Source: Siphonodentalium dalli (taxonomy: Eukaryota; Mollusca; Scaphopoda; Gadilida; Siphonodentaliidae). From it: DNA of 64,000 bases. The notes under the pieces were generated by a model. It was given only the letters and a program-made list of their open reading frames with translations. It was not told where the DNA came from and searched no databases. Of this stretch, positions 10,768-21,794 are shown in pieces; positions within the stretch are counted from its first letter, which is position 1, and every line of letters begins with the position of its first letter. The stretch spans positions 262,115,863 to 262,179,862 of the forward strand of contig CP136064.1 of assembly GCA_032622095.1 (NCBI GenBank), given 5' to 3'. Position numbers and translations under genes: made by a program.

Positions 10768-12090
10768 TATATGTATGAGGCGGCGCGGAATTTGCAAATT
10801 GTCAACACGCGTATTCCCACCCGGACAACATCTTCATGTATACAGTATTTTTATTTGTTTATATCTGCATTAAGTATACACTAATACTATAAAACAAGTT
10901 GAATATACGGTGACAGTCTTGACTTGTTGTTTACACTCGATTCCAACATTTATAACCAAAATATGCAATATAATTATGTATATAGTCATTCTCCAAGACA
11001 ATACCAATTTGTATTGTAATAGTTTTAAATCAATCGGATAGGAATTTCATGAAAGCATTGTCAATCTGTGTACGTAGCATCAAATTATAAGACTGGAGCT
11101 AGATTTCAGCCTTGTCACTACATGCCCAACGATACCTATATCGATTGGCATGTGTCGCTCGTCAAAGTTTCAGCAGGAAGGGGATTCTGATGTTTAAATG
11201 TAAACCGTTGAAAGAAGCACTCAATGTGATAACACAAAAGGCTTTTACTACCCAAGGCGCACCTGTTATTCTGGAAATCCATATATTAATCTTATGTGAC
11301 TGGTGGCATTTTGTGGTCGCCAGCGAACAGAATTGGAGAGGTGATTAAAAATCACTCTTTAGATACTGACACACAATGTTCTGTTGAACGTAATCTCCTA
11401 ATTGAAAATACCGCTAGGTTTATCGACGCTCCGTGGGTCTACTTGGATAGATCTTGAAACTTATGATGCAGAATAGCTTTTACCTCCCTTTAACTCAATT
11501 GCAAATTAATTGATTAATCTTGGCATCTATCACAAAGAAATGGGTTCATCGTCCGAACCATGACTAAAACGCACACTGCCATACATATTTAATAGAATTA
11601 TCCAAAAAATGCTCCTCATTGTTCGGTCCACAAAATTTTAGGAGACAACGATACGATTAGGTGCCATTAACTTGGCAGGTATAATTCCATACGTTATGAC
11701 GCATTAAGATTCGTCGACAAAGATTGTTACAAGTAACACCAGGGAGGTACAGCTTCACCTATGTAGCCTCTGATGTCTGCATATATAGAGTACATACATT
11801 TTGCATTGGTGTGTGGTACCGTGGTACGGCATATATCATCTCATTCAAAACCAGCTAAATAATCTTTTAATTCTTATTACAAAAAATCAGATTCACCCAT
11901 ATTAGCATTGCACTGTATCAACCCAGTTTATTGTGCTGTAATGCCGTTGAATGTTGTTTGTGAGTAGCTTCATATCTGCCCTTACACAAGTTCCATGAAT
12001 TCCGTTACTAGTTCCCAGACCAATCCCAGTTTCTAGTTCCCAGTTCTCATAATATAATAATAATCGTTACTGAATGGCCCACATGTATGT
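10768..12090. other. No recognised feature
   Basis: About 1.3 kb with only short ORFs. The 78-codon frame at 11112-11348 is not recognised. Confidence 0.5.
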
Positions 12091-12532
12091 ATGCATAATC
12101 ACAGCAGCTACGGTGCCATCCTTTCTGGATTCTTGTGCCGCGACTAGTCCATCTAGAAATCATAAACCAGGTCACATACGCTCGTCCAGCTGTTCAAAAT
12201 TGGGCGTAAGTCGTGCATGGGGTGAACATAATGAAAAAATGTCAGTTTTCGTTGCTAAATCGCCTGCGTAGGCATAACCATAGCAGCCACAAGGCTATTG
12301 TTCTGGGTCCGTTTTGTGCCGCTACTAGTCCATCTCAAAATTAAAAAAACTAGTTCACAATTAACCTGTCCAGCTGTTCAAAAATTGAGTGTAAGTCGTG
12401 CGTGGAGGAAATTTACAATTTCTCGTTGCCAAATTCCAATATGTATGCATAATCACAGCAGCCACCAGTCCATCTAGAAATCACAAACTGGGTCACATAC
12501 GCCCATCCAGCTGTTAAAAAAATCGCGTTTGT
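12091..12532. repeat. Diverged relatives of the 174-bp unit
   Basis: About 2.5 units with the same landmarks (GTAAGTCGTGC-TGG, TCGTTGCTAAATCGCCTGCG, ATAACCATAGCAGCCAC). They share a block absent from the 9.7-kb array (ACTAGTCCATCT, then CAGCTGTT). This places the two arrays in one family. Confidence 0.7.
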
Positions 12533-12645
12533 TCTAACGACACTATTGTTTGTAAAAGAGCAGAAAAAGGAGGTGCACTGGTGATTATGGAAGCGACCGA
12601 CTATACCAACACATCGGAAGATACACTCTTGGACGATATCACCTC
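12533..12645 (+). pseudogene. Penelope-like element reverse transcriptase fragment
   Basis: One open frame reads SNDTIVCKRAEKGGALVIME, then ATDYTNTSEDTLLDD. This matches the conserved block K-x-A-D/E-K-G-G-A-x-V-I-M-x-x-x-D-Y near the start of the RT region of Penelope-like elements (also seen in some other RT groups). About 37 residues remain. Downstream the sequence switches into repeat A and then a LINE, so it is a truncated relic. Confidence 0.65.
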
Positions 12646-12735
12646 AGGATGTTGTATACAAAGTTTGTTGCTTTTACCATAAAATGCACGATTCACCCTT
12701 TTTTGACACGGAGCCGCCCTACTATAATGGCAAAG
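12636..12735 (-). repeat. Dispersed repeat A, inverted copy
   Basis: The reverse complement gives GTGCATTTTATGGTAAAAGC, TTTGTATACAACATCC and GAGGTGATATC, matching 1101-1186. The end that meets LINE sequence here (about 12727) is the same end that meets LINE sequence at about 1101. Confidence 0.8.
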
Positions 12736-13319
12736 CAGAGAATAGTAAACTGCTGGTCGAGACCCATGACAGGGGAGGGGTCCGTTCTGCCCAAGAAACT
12801 ATATGATATCTTATTTCGTCTTTTGGAACACGACGGTAAACTCTTTAGACATATTAATGTTACTAAAACAATAATACACTCAGCTGGCGTGGCGTGGTCG
12901 AACCAGGCACAGTTATATATAGCCCGAAAAAGACATATCCAAAACCTTGATTGACCAGTTTACTCAGCAATGGTGGTTAGATATAGAATCGTCATCACGT
13001 GGAATATTTTACAAAGAACTGAAGACAACCCTCCACTTAGAAAACTATATTACTGATTTCTCCTTCAGTCTTGAGAAAATATTTAATAAAAATACGTACA
13101 TGCAATGATAGATTGGAAGTAGAAACAATCAGATGGGGTAAACGAGGAGCAAAAAGAGATTTATGCAGCTTATGTAATAATGAACTGGGCGATGAATATC
13201 ATTTTGTTATGAAGTGCGCCAACTTGAGGCACCTGCGGGTGAAATACATATCCGAACATTATTGGAATCTACCATTAGAAATAGTGTTACAAGCTACTGA
13301 CAAAGTCTGGTCGCGTTAA
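12727..13319 (+). pseudogene. LINE C-terminal region with CCHC zinc knuckle, frameshifted
   Basis: Three frame pieces are colinear with the tail of a non-LTR retrotransposon polyprotein. 12727-12954 includes KQRIVNCWSRPMTGEG and ends in a stop. About 12950-13090 includes DQFTQQWWLDIESSSRGIFY. 13071-13319 has RKYLIKIRTCNDRLEVETIR and a C-x2-C-x8-H-x4-C knuckle (CSLCNNELGDEYHFVMKC). The knuckle is typical of the C-terminus downstream of RT in CR1/L2/RTE-like LINEs. A stop and at least one frameshift make it inactive. It probably belongs to the same LINE family as 879-1108, since the two abut the same repeat end. Confidence 0.85.
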
Positions 13320-14130
13320 TTTGAGAAAACTAGCCCTTTATCTGAAATTAGCGTTCAAATACAGAAATAGAAATTTATAGCAGAATACATTTGTTTAATG
13401 TTATAGAAATACCAAGCCAAATTGCTGTTGTTGTAGTTGTTGTTGTTAGTATTATTACTAGTATTGCTAAAAGACATCCTCGAAAATTATAATGAAAGAA
13501 CGTATTGGATGAATATAAAAATGACGATAATGAGGACTGACGATGGACAACAGAGAGACTACCGCCATATCTATCTACCAATCTTCTATCTCCTTCTATC
13601 TTATTCTTCTTATTGTCTTCTTCTTCTTCTTTGTTGCTTCTTTTTCTCCATTGTCTGTCTTCTTTTATGTATATATTACACACTAAGCACTTTGTAAATA
13701 TTGCACATCTCGCCAGTAACATGTGAATTCATGTCTTGGAGATTAAAGCATAGGAACGGGGTAATTGGTCACGGACTTGGACAGAGAGCCTTCGTTGGTT
13801 GATGATAGATTGCAACCACCCGTGAACCAATCTGTTTTCCAAACTTGACTAAGTTTCATTCGCTCTCCCTTCGTTACTGACTTTGAAATCCGAACATATG
13901 CACGACCATTTAAATAGCTATAATATATTTGTAGAAAATCATATAATGCACTCAAAATACCCTAACTAATACAGCAGACATGTCTGGCCCCACTTTTGCC
14001 TGTAACTTTTGTCGTAAATTTTAATGATACTTCTCTAACAGTTCTGCCTTGTCAAAAGTTCAAACAGATAAAAATGATAATTTTATGCTCAGTTTTCGAA
14101 CAATCCTCATATCATCAATAAAGTGGCTTG
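13320..14130. other. No gene; short microsatellites
   Basis: A TTG-rich tract lies near 13424-13446 and a CTT-rich tract at about 13598-13640. The ORFs crossing them are low-complexity. Confidence 0.55.
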
Positions 14131-14397
14131 GAGTCATTCCAAAGATCCTCGTGCCCTGTCAATTGAAGAGGTGACTTTGATGCTGATTCCAGAATGAGAG
14201 AAATTTTTAAAAAGCATGTAAAAATTAAAACAGTGCCCGTAACTCTATTCATAATAGCATTGTTTGTATTGTCATTGCCATTTGATTGTACTGGTATATT
14301 TGAATTACAATGCCAACTATCTGAAGTCGGGAGTCATTCCAAAGATCCTCGTGCCCTGTTAATTGAAGAAGTGGCTTTGATGCTGACTCCAGAATGC
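14131..14397. repeat. Short direct repeat, 2 x ~66 bp
   Basis: GGAGTCATTCCAAAGATCCT with its following 46 bases occurs at 14131-14196 and again at 14331-14397 with four or five changes. Between the copies is unrelated AT-rich sequence. Confidence 0.75.
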
Positions 14398-14719
14398 AAG
14401 CAATTGTTAATTTAAAAAACTGACTTAAACTTTTCTTGCTCATTTCATTGCACATTTATTATACCAGTAAATGCCAATGCTGAAGTTACGTCCATTCATC
14501 ATATATACCATATGATAGTATGTTTTTCATGATTTAGTTTTTGGCTAATACTTATCCCATTTAAGAACAAATATTCTTGTGCGACGGCTTAAATTCAGTG
14601 GCATCAACCATACCATTCTGATATGACATTACAGTTGCTACATATCACCCCCCAAAATGTCCCAATATTTGCGTAGAGAATGCATGTTAATTTATTACAC
14701 ATAAAGTGTATAGATTGGT
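14398..14719. other. No recognised feature
   Basis: AT-rich sequence with no coding frame. Confidence 0.5.
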
Positions 14720-15345
14720 TGGTACACAGTGTGTGTACAAAATATACACAACACTGTGTACTAAATACTACACAATGTGTAAGTTGTTACACAGATGTAT
14801 ATAACTAAAGTACACATAATTGTGTAGTGGCTACACATATATGTGTAGAACTGTACACATATGTGTAAAATAAGGTACAGACTAACTGTGTCAACTGCTA
14901 CACAGTGTGTAGTTTATTTACACAATATACTGTGTACGATATGCTTCAAAATTGTATGGATTGTTACACAAATATGTTCAAATAAAGTACACATAAACTG
15001 TGTATAAATATTAGACAAAACATATGCTACTGCTACACACTGTGTAGATTATTTACACATTATACTGTAAACCAAATGCTACAAAAAGGTGCAGATTGCT
15101 ACATAAATATGTTTAAATAAAGTACACAGTTTTTGTGTAGTTAATGGGTACACACTTCCTACACACTTCCCGCACATAACTGTGTAACTATTTAGTACAC
15201 ACGAGTGTGTACTATGGTATGCATATATGTGTAGATATGTACACATACTAGTTTGTATAAAAAGGTCTACAGTTTCTACACATAATTGTTGGAGAGCAGA
15301 TGTTACACAGTTATTAACAACTGTGTAGCATTCCTACACAGTAGT
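14720..15345. repeat. TACACA/TGTGTA-rich inverted-motif tract
   Basis: Over about 625 bp the hexamer TACACA and its complement TGTGTA alternate every roughly 10-25 bp, often forming small palindromes such as ACACATATATGTGT. There is no fixed period and no ORF. Confidence 0.8.
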
Positions 15346-15351
15346 TTTTTG

Positions 15352-15429
15352 AGAGTATGCATTATGTATGTCTTAACACTACTTCATGAAGACATTCTCT
15401 GAGATGTGCAATCTAGGGCCCTGCGAATA
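15352..15429. repeat. 78-bp direct repeat, copy 1
   Basis: Identical base for base to 16598-16675 (offset 1246), from AGAGTATGCATTATG to CTAGGGCCCTGCGAATA. Confidence 0.9.
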
Positions 15430-16597
15430 GTCCCAAACAATACATACAGGTAAAGCAGGCATTAAATCCACTCATGAAATTAAAATAGCAAAATTCATGC
15501 CCAGCATCAATCACAACCCATCACACATCTGGGGCTTTTGAGACAAATGTCACTTCATGGTCACTTTTCACAGGAATATGTTAGAAACCATGTGTTTCGC
15601 ACACTAATGATTAATATTTATGAACAGTAGTGGTAAAAAAAGTAAAAAAACAAAAAACAATTTTTTTTTTTTTCAGAACATTTTAACTTTTTTCCAAAAT
15701 ATCAATAAAAAGTTTAGGGTCGGCGGGTTATTTTTAGGGTCGGTCGATGTACGGAAACAGCATCTTTTGGTTTTGGCCTTATAAACATATTAACCAGTAT
15801 TCACCCTGAACAATGGGAACATTATGAAATAGTATGTACCATTGTTGTAATATCACAGTGAACATCCTTCCCTTACTTTATGAGGACATCCCTTCCCTTA
15901 CTTTATGAGGACATTCTCCCCTTCCCTTACTTTATGAGGACATCCCTTACTTTATGAGGACATTCCCCGATATAGTGGCAATAAAATATGGTTACAAGCA
16001 TAATGCTACCAAATGTTGACATTCTAAAATAGTGATTGGCAATTTTTCAATTAATCGGGTACATTTATAACCGGTATGAAAATTATTTGGCAGTGGCATC
16101 ATCTGGTATAATTTGGAAAATTTAAATATCATCATGAACTTGAAGGGAAATTCCACCAAATTGTCATTCTTGAATCTTGCCTTCTATAACGCGACTATGA
16201 CATAGAATTGTCATTGAGGGAGCTTTTAAATTACCCGGAGTTTGAGTGAAACATCCATGCGGCAAGTATTGCTGAAAAATTCACAATTCCGAAGAATTAA
16301 TTATGTCCACCATTTATTGGAACCAAAATTATGACATGTTAATGTGAGATGATATTATCTCGGTTTCTCAACAGACATGCAAGTGAATAAAGGTTCATTG
16401 TGACTATTTCAGATTTTTTTTAATCACAATGATATTTTTTTACTAGCTAATTGCTTGATATCTACCAGCACGATTCCAAAACAGTATCAACATTGATGTC
16501 ATGAGCAACATTCTTCCCCTACTTCACAAGGACACCCCTTGAGATGAGCATAGAATGAGTGTACAAACATGACCCTACCAAATAGGGACATTCTTAA
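15430..16597. repeat. Spacer between the 78-bp repeats, with diverged short units
   Basis: Contains CTTTATGAGGACAT four times at 15890-15965, and looser variants of ACTTCA-GA-GACATTC and TACCAAAT-GGGACATTCT at 16000-16030 and 16505-16597. The 78-bp repeats therefore look like the best-preserved members of a degenerate array. No coding sequence. Confidence 0.6.
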
Positions 16598-16675
16598 AGA
16601 GTATGCATTATGTATGTCTTAACACTACTTCATGAAGACATTCTCTGAGATGTGCAATCTAGGGCCCTGCGAATA
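16598..16675. repeat. 78-bp direct repeat, copy 2
   Basis: Perfect copy of 15352-15429. The sequences outside the two copies differ on both sides. Confidence 0.9.
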
Positions 16676-17090
16676 CCAAGTTTTAGGTTGTCAGATCTAA
16701 TATTTAAAAAAATTCAAATCGAACCAAATTTCGAATACCTAGGGTTTTATTTGTGTCCGAGAACCCGTCATATTGTCGCGGTATTCAGTACAGTTCGCAG
16801 TAATATCACCAAAACTAAGAATGCAAAGCAGGAATATCGCCGTTGTTACATACGCCGATATTAATGAGATATCGGAAGCATTATAATCGAAACGTACTTT
16901 GAAAAATCAGTTCAAATTTGAACTTATCATGCACTTTACGTTGCTTATTTTTACATATATACATGTTGCACATCTCCAATATGTGGGTAAGAATACTCTG
17001 GAGTTTCAAATATCTACGATCAAAACGGTAGGAGAAGTTGTTTACACCATGAAGGTACCCTCATACAGAAAAAAAAATCAAAATCGAAAG
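16676..17090. other. No recognised feature
   Basis: Frames of 70 and 97 codons run through here, but the second enters the tandem repeat at 17091. The product is not recognised. Confidence 0.45.
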
Positions 17091-17740
17091 GCCCATAACT
17101 CTGGGAAAGAATTTCCAATTAAACCATCCAAACTTAAGTTATCATCCCGGAACGAAAGAAAAAAGAAGAAACAATTAAATTTTCTAAGTTAAAAAGCCCA
17201 TAACTCTGATAAAAATCATCAGATCAAACTCAAATTTGAACTTGACCTGCATTTTGATATCATTGACACACAAATACGGATTTTTAAATTGATTTTGAAC
17301 AGTCCAAACTTGAGTTATCATCCAGAAACCAAAGAAAAAAAAAGGTACAATTTAATTTTCGAAAGTCGAAAAAGGTCCATATCTCTAGGAAAAATCATCG
17401 GATCAAACTAAAATTCGAGCTCAACCTGTATCTTGATATGACTGATAAACAGTAAAACGGTATTTGCAATTAAAGTATCCAAACTTGAGATATCAGTCGG
17501 AAACCGAAAAGGTGAGAAATGTTCTGTTAAAAAAAAGTTGAAAAAAGGGAAATAACTCCATAAAAGAACATCGGATCAAACCCAGAATTGCAGAGCACCT
17601 GTGTTCTTGGTTGATACATCTACATACCGGTACCAAGTTTCAATCAAATCAGATGATCATTACTGGAGCTATAACTCCGGATGCACGGACGGGACGCACG
17701 GACGGAAGGACGTAGCTGATTACAATAGTCCCCTAAAAAT
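17091..17740 (+). repeat. Tandem-repeat element, ~177-bp units, ACGG tail
   Basis: The marker CATAACTCTG (or variant) recurs at about 17094, 17201, 17379 and 17552. Each is followed by ATCATCGGATCAAA-type text and preceded by CCAAACTTGAGTTATC. The array ends in GATGCACGGACGGGACGCAC and a short ACGG-rich tail (17685-17715). Layout matches abundant non-autonomous repeats of molluscan genomes (established impression, not checked here). Confidence 0.75.
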
Positions 17741-18604
17741 AAATTTTTCAGGGAACAATAATGTATTCAGATTATTTTGTGTTTGAGCCACATGGACATT
17801 AAATTGATACTCAACTGTAATTAGAATAGATACAAACTCATAATTACTTTGTTTGCGTCAACCCGTCGTAAAATTTCAGGAGAAACTATGATGTGAATAG
17901 GATTACTGCCCCTTGATCGTGATTACCGCGTTGGCGACAGCCGGTTTGTTTCCGTAATGTTGACCAGCAACGGGCCGTGGGCTATGTTGGGACTTTGTAT
18001 ATTGCATAATAAATTAATCCGAGACGGACCGCGAAATTCAGGGCAGGCGCTGATGAGAATCGAGGTATAAATTTAGTATGGTGTAATAGGACGAGCCTGA
18101 CGAATACATGTACTCACCTGGCTCTTCTGAAACAAATGTTTTCTCCATGTCCATGTCCATACATGTCTGAACAGCTTCAAGCTGGCCATGTTGTTGCCGC
18201 CTTCTCTTCATTAGTATTGAATAGGCTCACTAGCCTGTAATGTAATTTTACAGTATCGTGTAAATTGGATGCATTTAGTCATTCAGTGCAGTATATGACA
18301 ACTTTGTTTGCAGCCTTTGACATTTCAGTACAAATTAACTCTGGTTCATTTTGCTAATATGCTGAAATTTTTCATCTCGATTAATAATTTCAACAGTGTT
18401 TTGAAAATAAAATTAATCCATTTGACCATCTTATTGATAATCCTAATATGGAAATCTTACAATTTGAATATGTACAGGAAACTACTATAGATCCAGAGCT
18501 GTGAATTAACGAACAAATTGCATGACATCAGTAAAGTGTCATCAATCGTCAGGATAACACCATTGCAGAACTAAGAGGATTATTGGTGATATTAAAATGA
18601 GGTT
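17741..18604. other. No recognised feature
   Basis: AT-rich intergenic sequence with no supported gene. Confidence 0.5.
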
Positions 18605-19183
18605 TCAAACAAGAGGTGTGCACTCGCGTGCTAGCATACCCCCACCGTGACAAATTCAACCCGCATTATCCGTAAACCCAACAAAAACAATTTAACTTTA
18701 AAGAAAAATTTGGATTAATAATATCGATATGGTGTCGCAAGAAGCTTGTTAGCATACACAAATAAAAATATCCCAAACTTTTCTAAGTCAAAATAAGTCG
18801 AAAATGAAGTGTGTAATGTCCGAGCCAACCCTGAGGCGCATCATGTAGAGAGGATGTTGTGAGAAGCATGTATACCAAAAATTATTGAAATCGGTTCATA
18901 TTTGTTAAAGTTATTAAGTCGGACATTATTTTCTATGTCAAAATAAGTCGAAAAGTAAGGCGTAACTTAAAAAAAGAAAATCGGACCGCACCGCAATTAG
19001 CATCATGCGGAGAGGCGGTCCTGATGAGATTGCATACACAAAATTATTGAAATCGGTTCATAGTTGTTTGAGGTATGAGGACGGACGGACGGACGGACGG
19101 ACACAGGGAGGGAGAAAGTGTGACGGACGAACAGACGCAGTCAATCCAGTATAACCCCATTTTCTTCTAAAGTGGGGTTATAA
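18605..19183 (+). mobile_element. Repeat element with (GGAC)n tail and 3' terminal hairpin
   Basis: Begins AAACAAGAGGTGTGC (compare 39350). It has an internal ~180-bp doublet (AATTATTGAAATCGGTTCAT at about 18880 and 19040, plus TCAAAATAAGTCGAAAA twice), then five GGAC units at 19081-19101. It closes with a hairpin at 19151-19182 (ATAACCCCA...TGGGGTTAT). A terminal hairpin after a short-repeat tail is reminiscent of Helitron-like or other non-autonomous elements, but no definitive end motif was found. Confidence 0.6.
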
Positions 19184-19192
19184 TTAGGATTA

Positions 19193-19366
19193 AATATTAT
19201 TGGGACTACTGCAGACAATGGAATATTATTGGGACTACTGCAGACAATGGAATATTATTAGGACTACTGCAGACAATGGAATATTATTAGGACTACTGCA
19301 GACAATGGAATATTATTAGGACTACTGCAGACAATGGAATATTATTGGGACTACTGCAGACAATGG
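19193..19366. repeat. Minisatellite, 6 x 29 bp
   Basis: Six consecutive copies of a 29-bp unit (AATATTATTGGGACTACTGC + AGACAATGG) spanning exactly 174 bp. The only variation is GGG/AGG at one site. It starts 10 bp after the hairpin of the preceding element. Confidence 0.95.
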
Positions 19367-20149
19367 CTGTAGAGTCATACTGGTACAATGGGGCTAATTA
19401 ACTGAACAAAGCAGGTGTGATGTACATTGGTAGACCTAATTAGCTGGTTTGTCACTTACTGCACTTTAATCCTTATCAGGATATCATTGGATGATAATCA
19501 AATAAACTTTAGTGTTATTTTCATTGTGTTGGGTATTGAATCTAACAGAACATGCAAATAATTTACAATTGTTTCTAATAAAAATAGCCAATTATTGAAT
19601 AAGTTCCCATATAAATTCCCATATCTGCTCAATAATCAACTGGTGCTTATTTTCAAGCACAAACATGAATAATGGTGTTCTAAAACATTTATCTACATTT
19701 CGGTACATAATTTGGATCACAATTTGGGAATGCGAATTAATGTAGCACAAATATGATTTATGAGGTTACAGAGACTGGTCAAGGATAAACATTTAACAGG
19801 TATTGAGTTGGCAACACATGATCATACCATACAGCCTGGGATTTATCTTGAGAATTGAAACTGTTTTATGCCTTCTGGCATAGTACATACTCCGGCCAAT
19901 CCCGGCATAGTCATAATAATTAATATTGGAAACCAAAGTTGTATTTTATGGTGCATAGTCATGCATTTTTTTAAAATAAAGGATATTATTCTCTTTCAGA
20001 AAAGTACATATTAAACCTAATCAAACTATTATATTCAAAATAATGATTTTTAATCATATTTGTATGCTTATGAGATTTTTACACCAGTGCCTACCATATT
20101 ATCAGATACATGTACATAGTACACCGGTATAAAAATGGACTTGATGAAA
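19367..20149. other. No recognised feature
   Basis: AT-rich sequence with no recognisable coding or repeat content. Confidence 0.5.
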
Positions 20150-20590
20150 GAAAGCTGGGCCAGACAATATTAAACCAATTATTCTGAAACTCCGATACGA
20201 AATTGCCCCCCTTCTTACCAATCTTATTCAAAAGACCTTGAAGGAAGGTGTCCTCCCACAGGACTGGACAAAGGGTAATGTGGTTCCTGTTTACAAGAAG
20301 GGTGATAAAACAAACCCGGCAAATTATAGACCGATCACCCTTACTTGTATCATCTGCAAACTAACTGAGCACATCATCGCATCCAACATCACGAAGCATC
20401 TGAAAAAGAATAAGATCCTCTCTGATCTGCAGCATGGCTTCAGGGAAAGAAAATCATGTGAAACACAACTTGAGACGCCTTGCTGCATGACAGCAGACCG
20501 ATCTTATCTTACTAGACTTCAGTAAAGCCTTTGACAAGGTAAAACCATGGCAAATTGCTCTATAAACTTGAACATTACGTGAAGGAGTAA
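20150..20590 (+). pseudogene. LINE reverse transcriptase fragment (RT fingers/palm start)
   Basis: The frame gives GPDNIKPIILKLRYEIAPLL, then LPQDWTKGNVVPVYKKGDK, NPANYRPITLTCIICKLTEH and LSDLQHGFRERKSCETQL. These are RT motifs 0-2 of non-LTR retrotransposons. About 27 bp are then missing and the frame shifts: another frame reads LILLDFSKAFDKV (RT motif A with its first catalytic Asp), and a further shift gives GKLLYKLEHYVKE before a stop. The YxDD box is absent. It is a truncated, frameshifted copy. Confidence 0.9.
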
Positions 20591-21300
20591 TGTGCCAAGA
20601 CAACCCCAGGGACATAACTTTCAACCCGGGAAGAAAACAGATAATCTCTAAGTCGCGGGGGCGCTAGATTACCACACATATCAGCGCCCATGTTGGCTAC
20701 ATCAAGATTGCGAAATACTGGACATCGAAACAGATTAGTGGACACCATGCAGTACGCATACCCGATACATGCACACGAGGAGAATCGAGAAGTAAACAGA
20801 ACGATTATGGGATTAGCGAGACGAGATACTTCGCTAGGAAAAGCTACTGAAACCTAACGCAGCGCGATGGATAGGGAGCCCCAATTAACGTACCATGAAA
20901 TGCGAACCGAGCCGGAATAATACCGTTCCTGTATTTGAACGCGGACGAATCGAGACCCGACAGACTGTTCTCAATGAGCTACAAGATGTGACCAACGACT
21001 CTCGTCGCGCTAAGAAGACAGCTAGGATCTCCAGCCGGGAACATGGATAGGAATACAAGGTAAACATTACAATCCTGTATTTCTAACAACGCTACCCCGA
21101 TGTGCAAACGAAGAAGCGAATCAGACGACAGGAAGACGGGCTCAACCGGAACTCAACCGAGTTGGCGACAAGCAGACGACAGGAAGACGAACTCAACCGG
21201 AACTCAACCGAGTAGATGACAAACGGACACGCCCAACCTATGAAGACGGAAGAAGACCATAAACCGAGCAGACGACAGGAAGATAAACACAACTAAGAGA
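20591..21300. other. Unclassified, less AT-rich segment with 51-bp repeat
   Basis: Base composition is richer in GC and CpG than the flanks. A + strand frame from 20895 reads VFERGRIETRQTVLNELQDV and is open for 52 codons, unrecognised. CAGACGACAGGAAGA recurs at 21122, 21173 and 21269; the first two form a 51-bp direct repeat including CTCAACCGGAACTCAACCGA. It may be further element debris behind the LINE fragment. Confidence 0.45.
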
Positions 21301-21487
21301 AACCCAGATGCCGATGATTGAACATTATTGACTTTGTTATAATTAAATAATCAAATCGTTCTGATAGTCTTAAGAGTTATATGTACCCGTATTGGCACAC
21401 CGGCATTGGCAGCCATCTTAGGGTTAGTTCGTCACGTTGTTACCCCCGACCTAATGAACTTATCGTACATACCAATTATCCCCATCC

Positions 21488-21720
21488 ATGCTACATTATT
21501 TTTTTAAACCTTCCGAGAAGATGACAAAAGTAGGTTTTATATTATTTGAGAAGAAAATTAACTAAATTTGATGAATAATTGGGGCCAGGAGGTGCATTGT
21601 GTAATATTTACACTTTAATGTTCGAGTATGTGGGTTGGGATATGGATGTTAAATCATTATAGTGTAGCAGTTTATCAACGGCCGTTGTTTTATTTAAGCC
21701 ATTTGGAAGGTAATCGTGCA
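21488..21720. repeat. Dispersed ~230-bp repeat, copy 1
   Basis: Shares CTTCCGAGAAGATGACAAAA, TGTAATATTTACACTTTA-TG and a GGCCGTTGT...AAGCCATTTG block with 23560-23765, in the same orientation. Confidence 0.7.
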
Positions 21721-21794
21721 TTCTTACAGATTTCACAATTTCCAACCATATATCGGCCACCATTTTGGCAGCCGTCTTGGGGTTAGCAGAGGCG

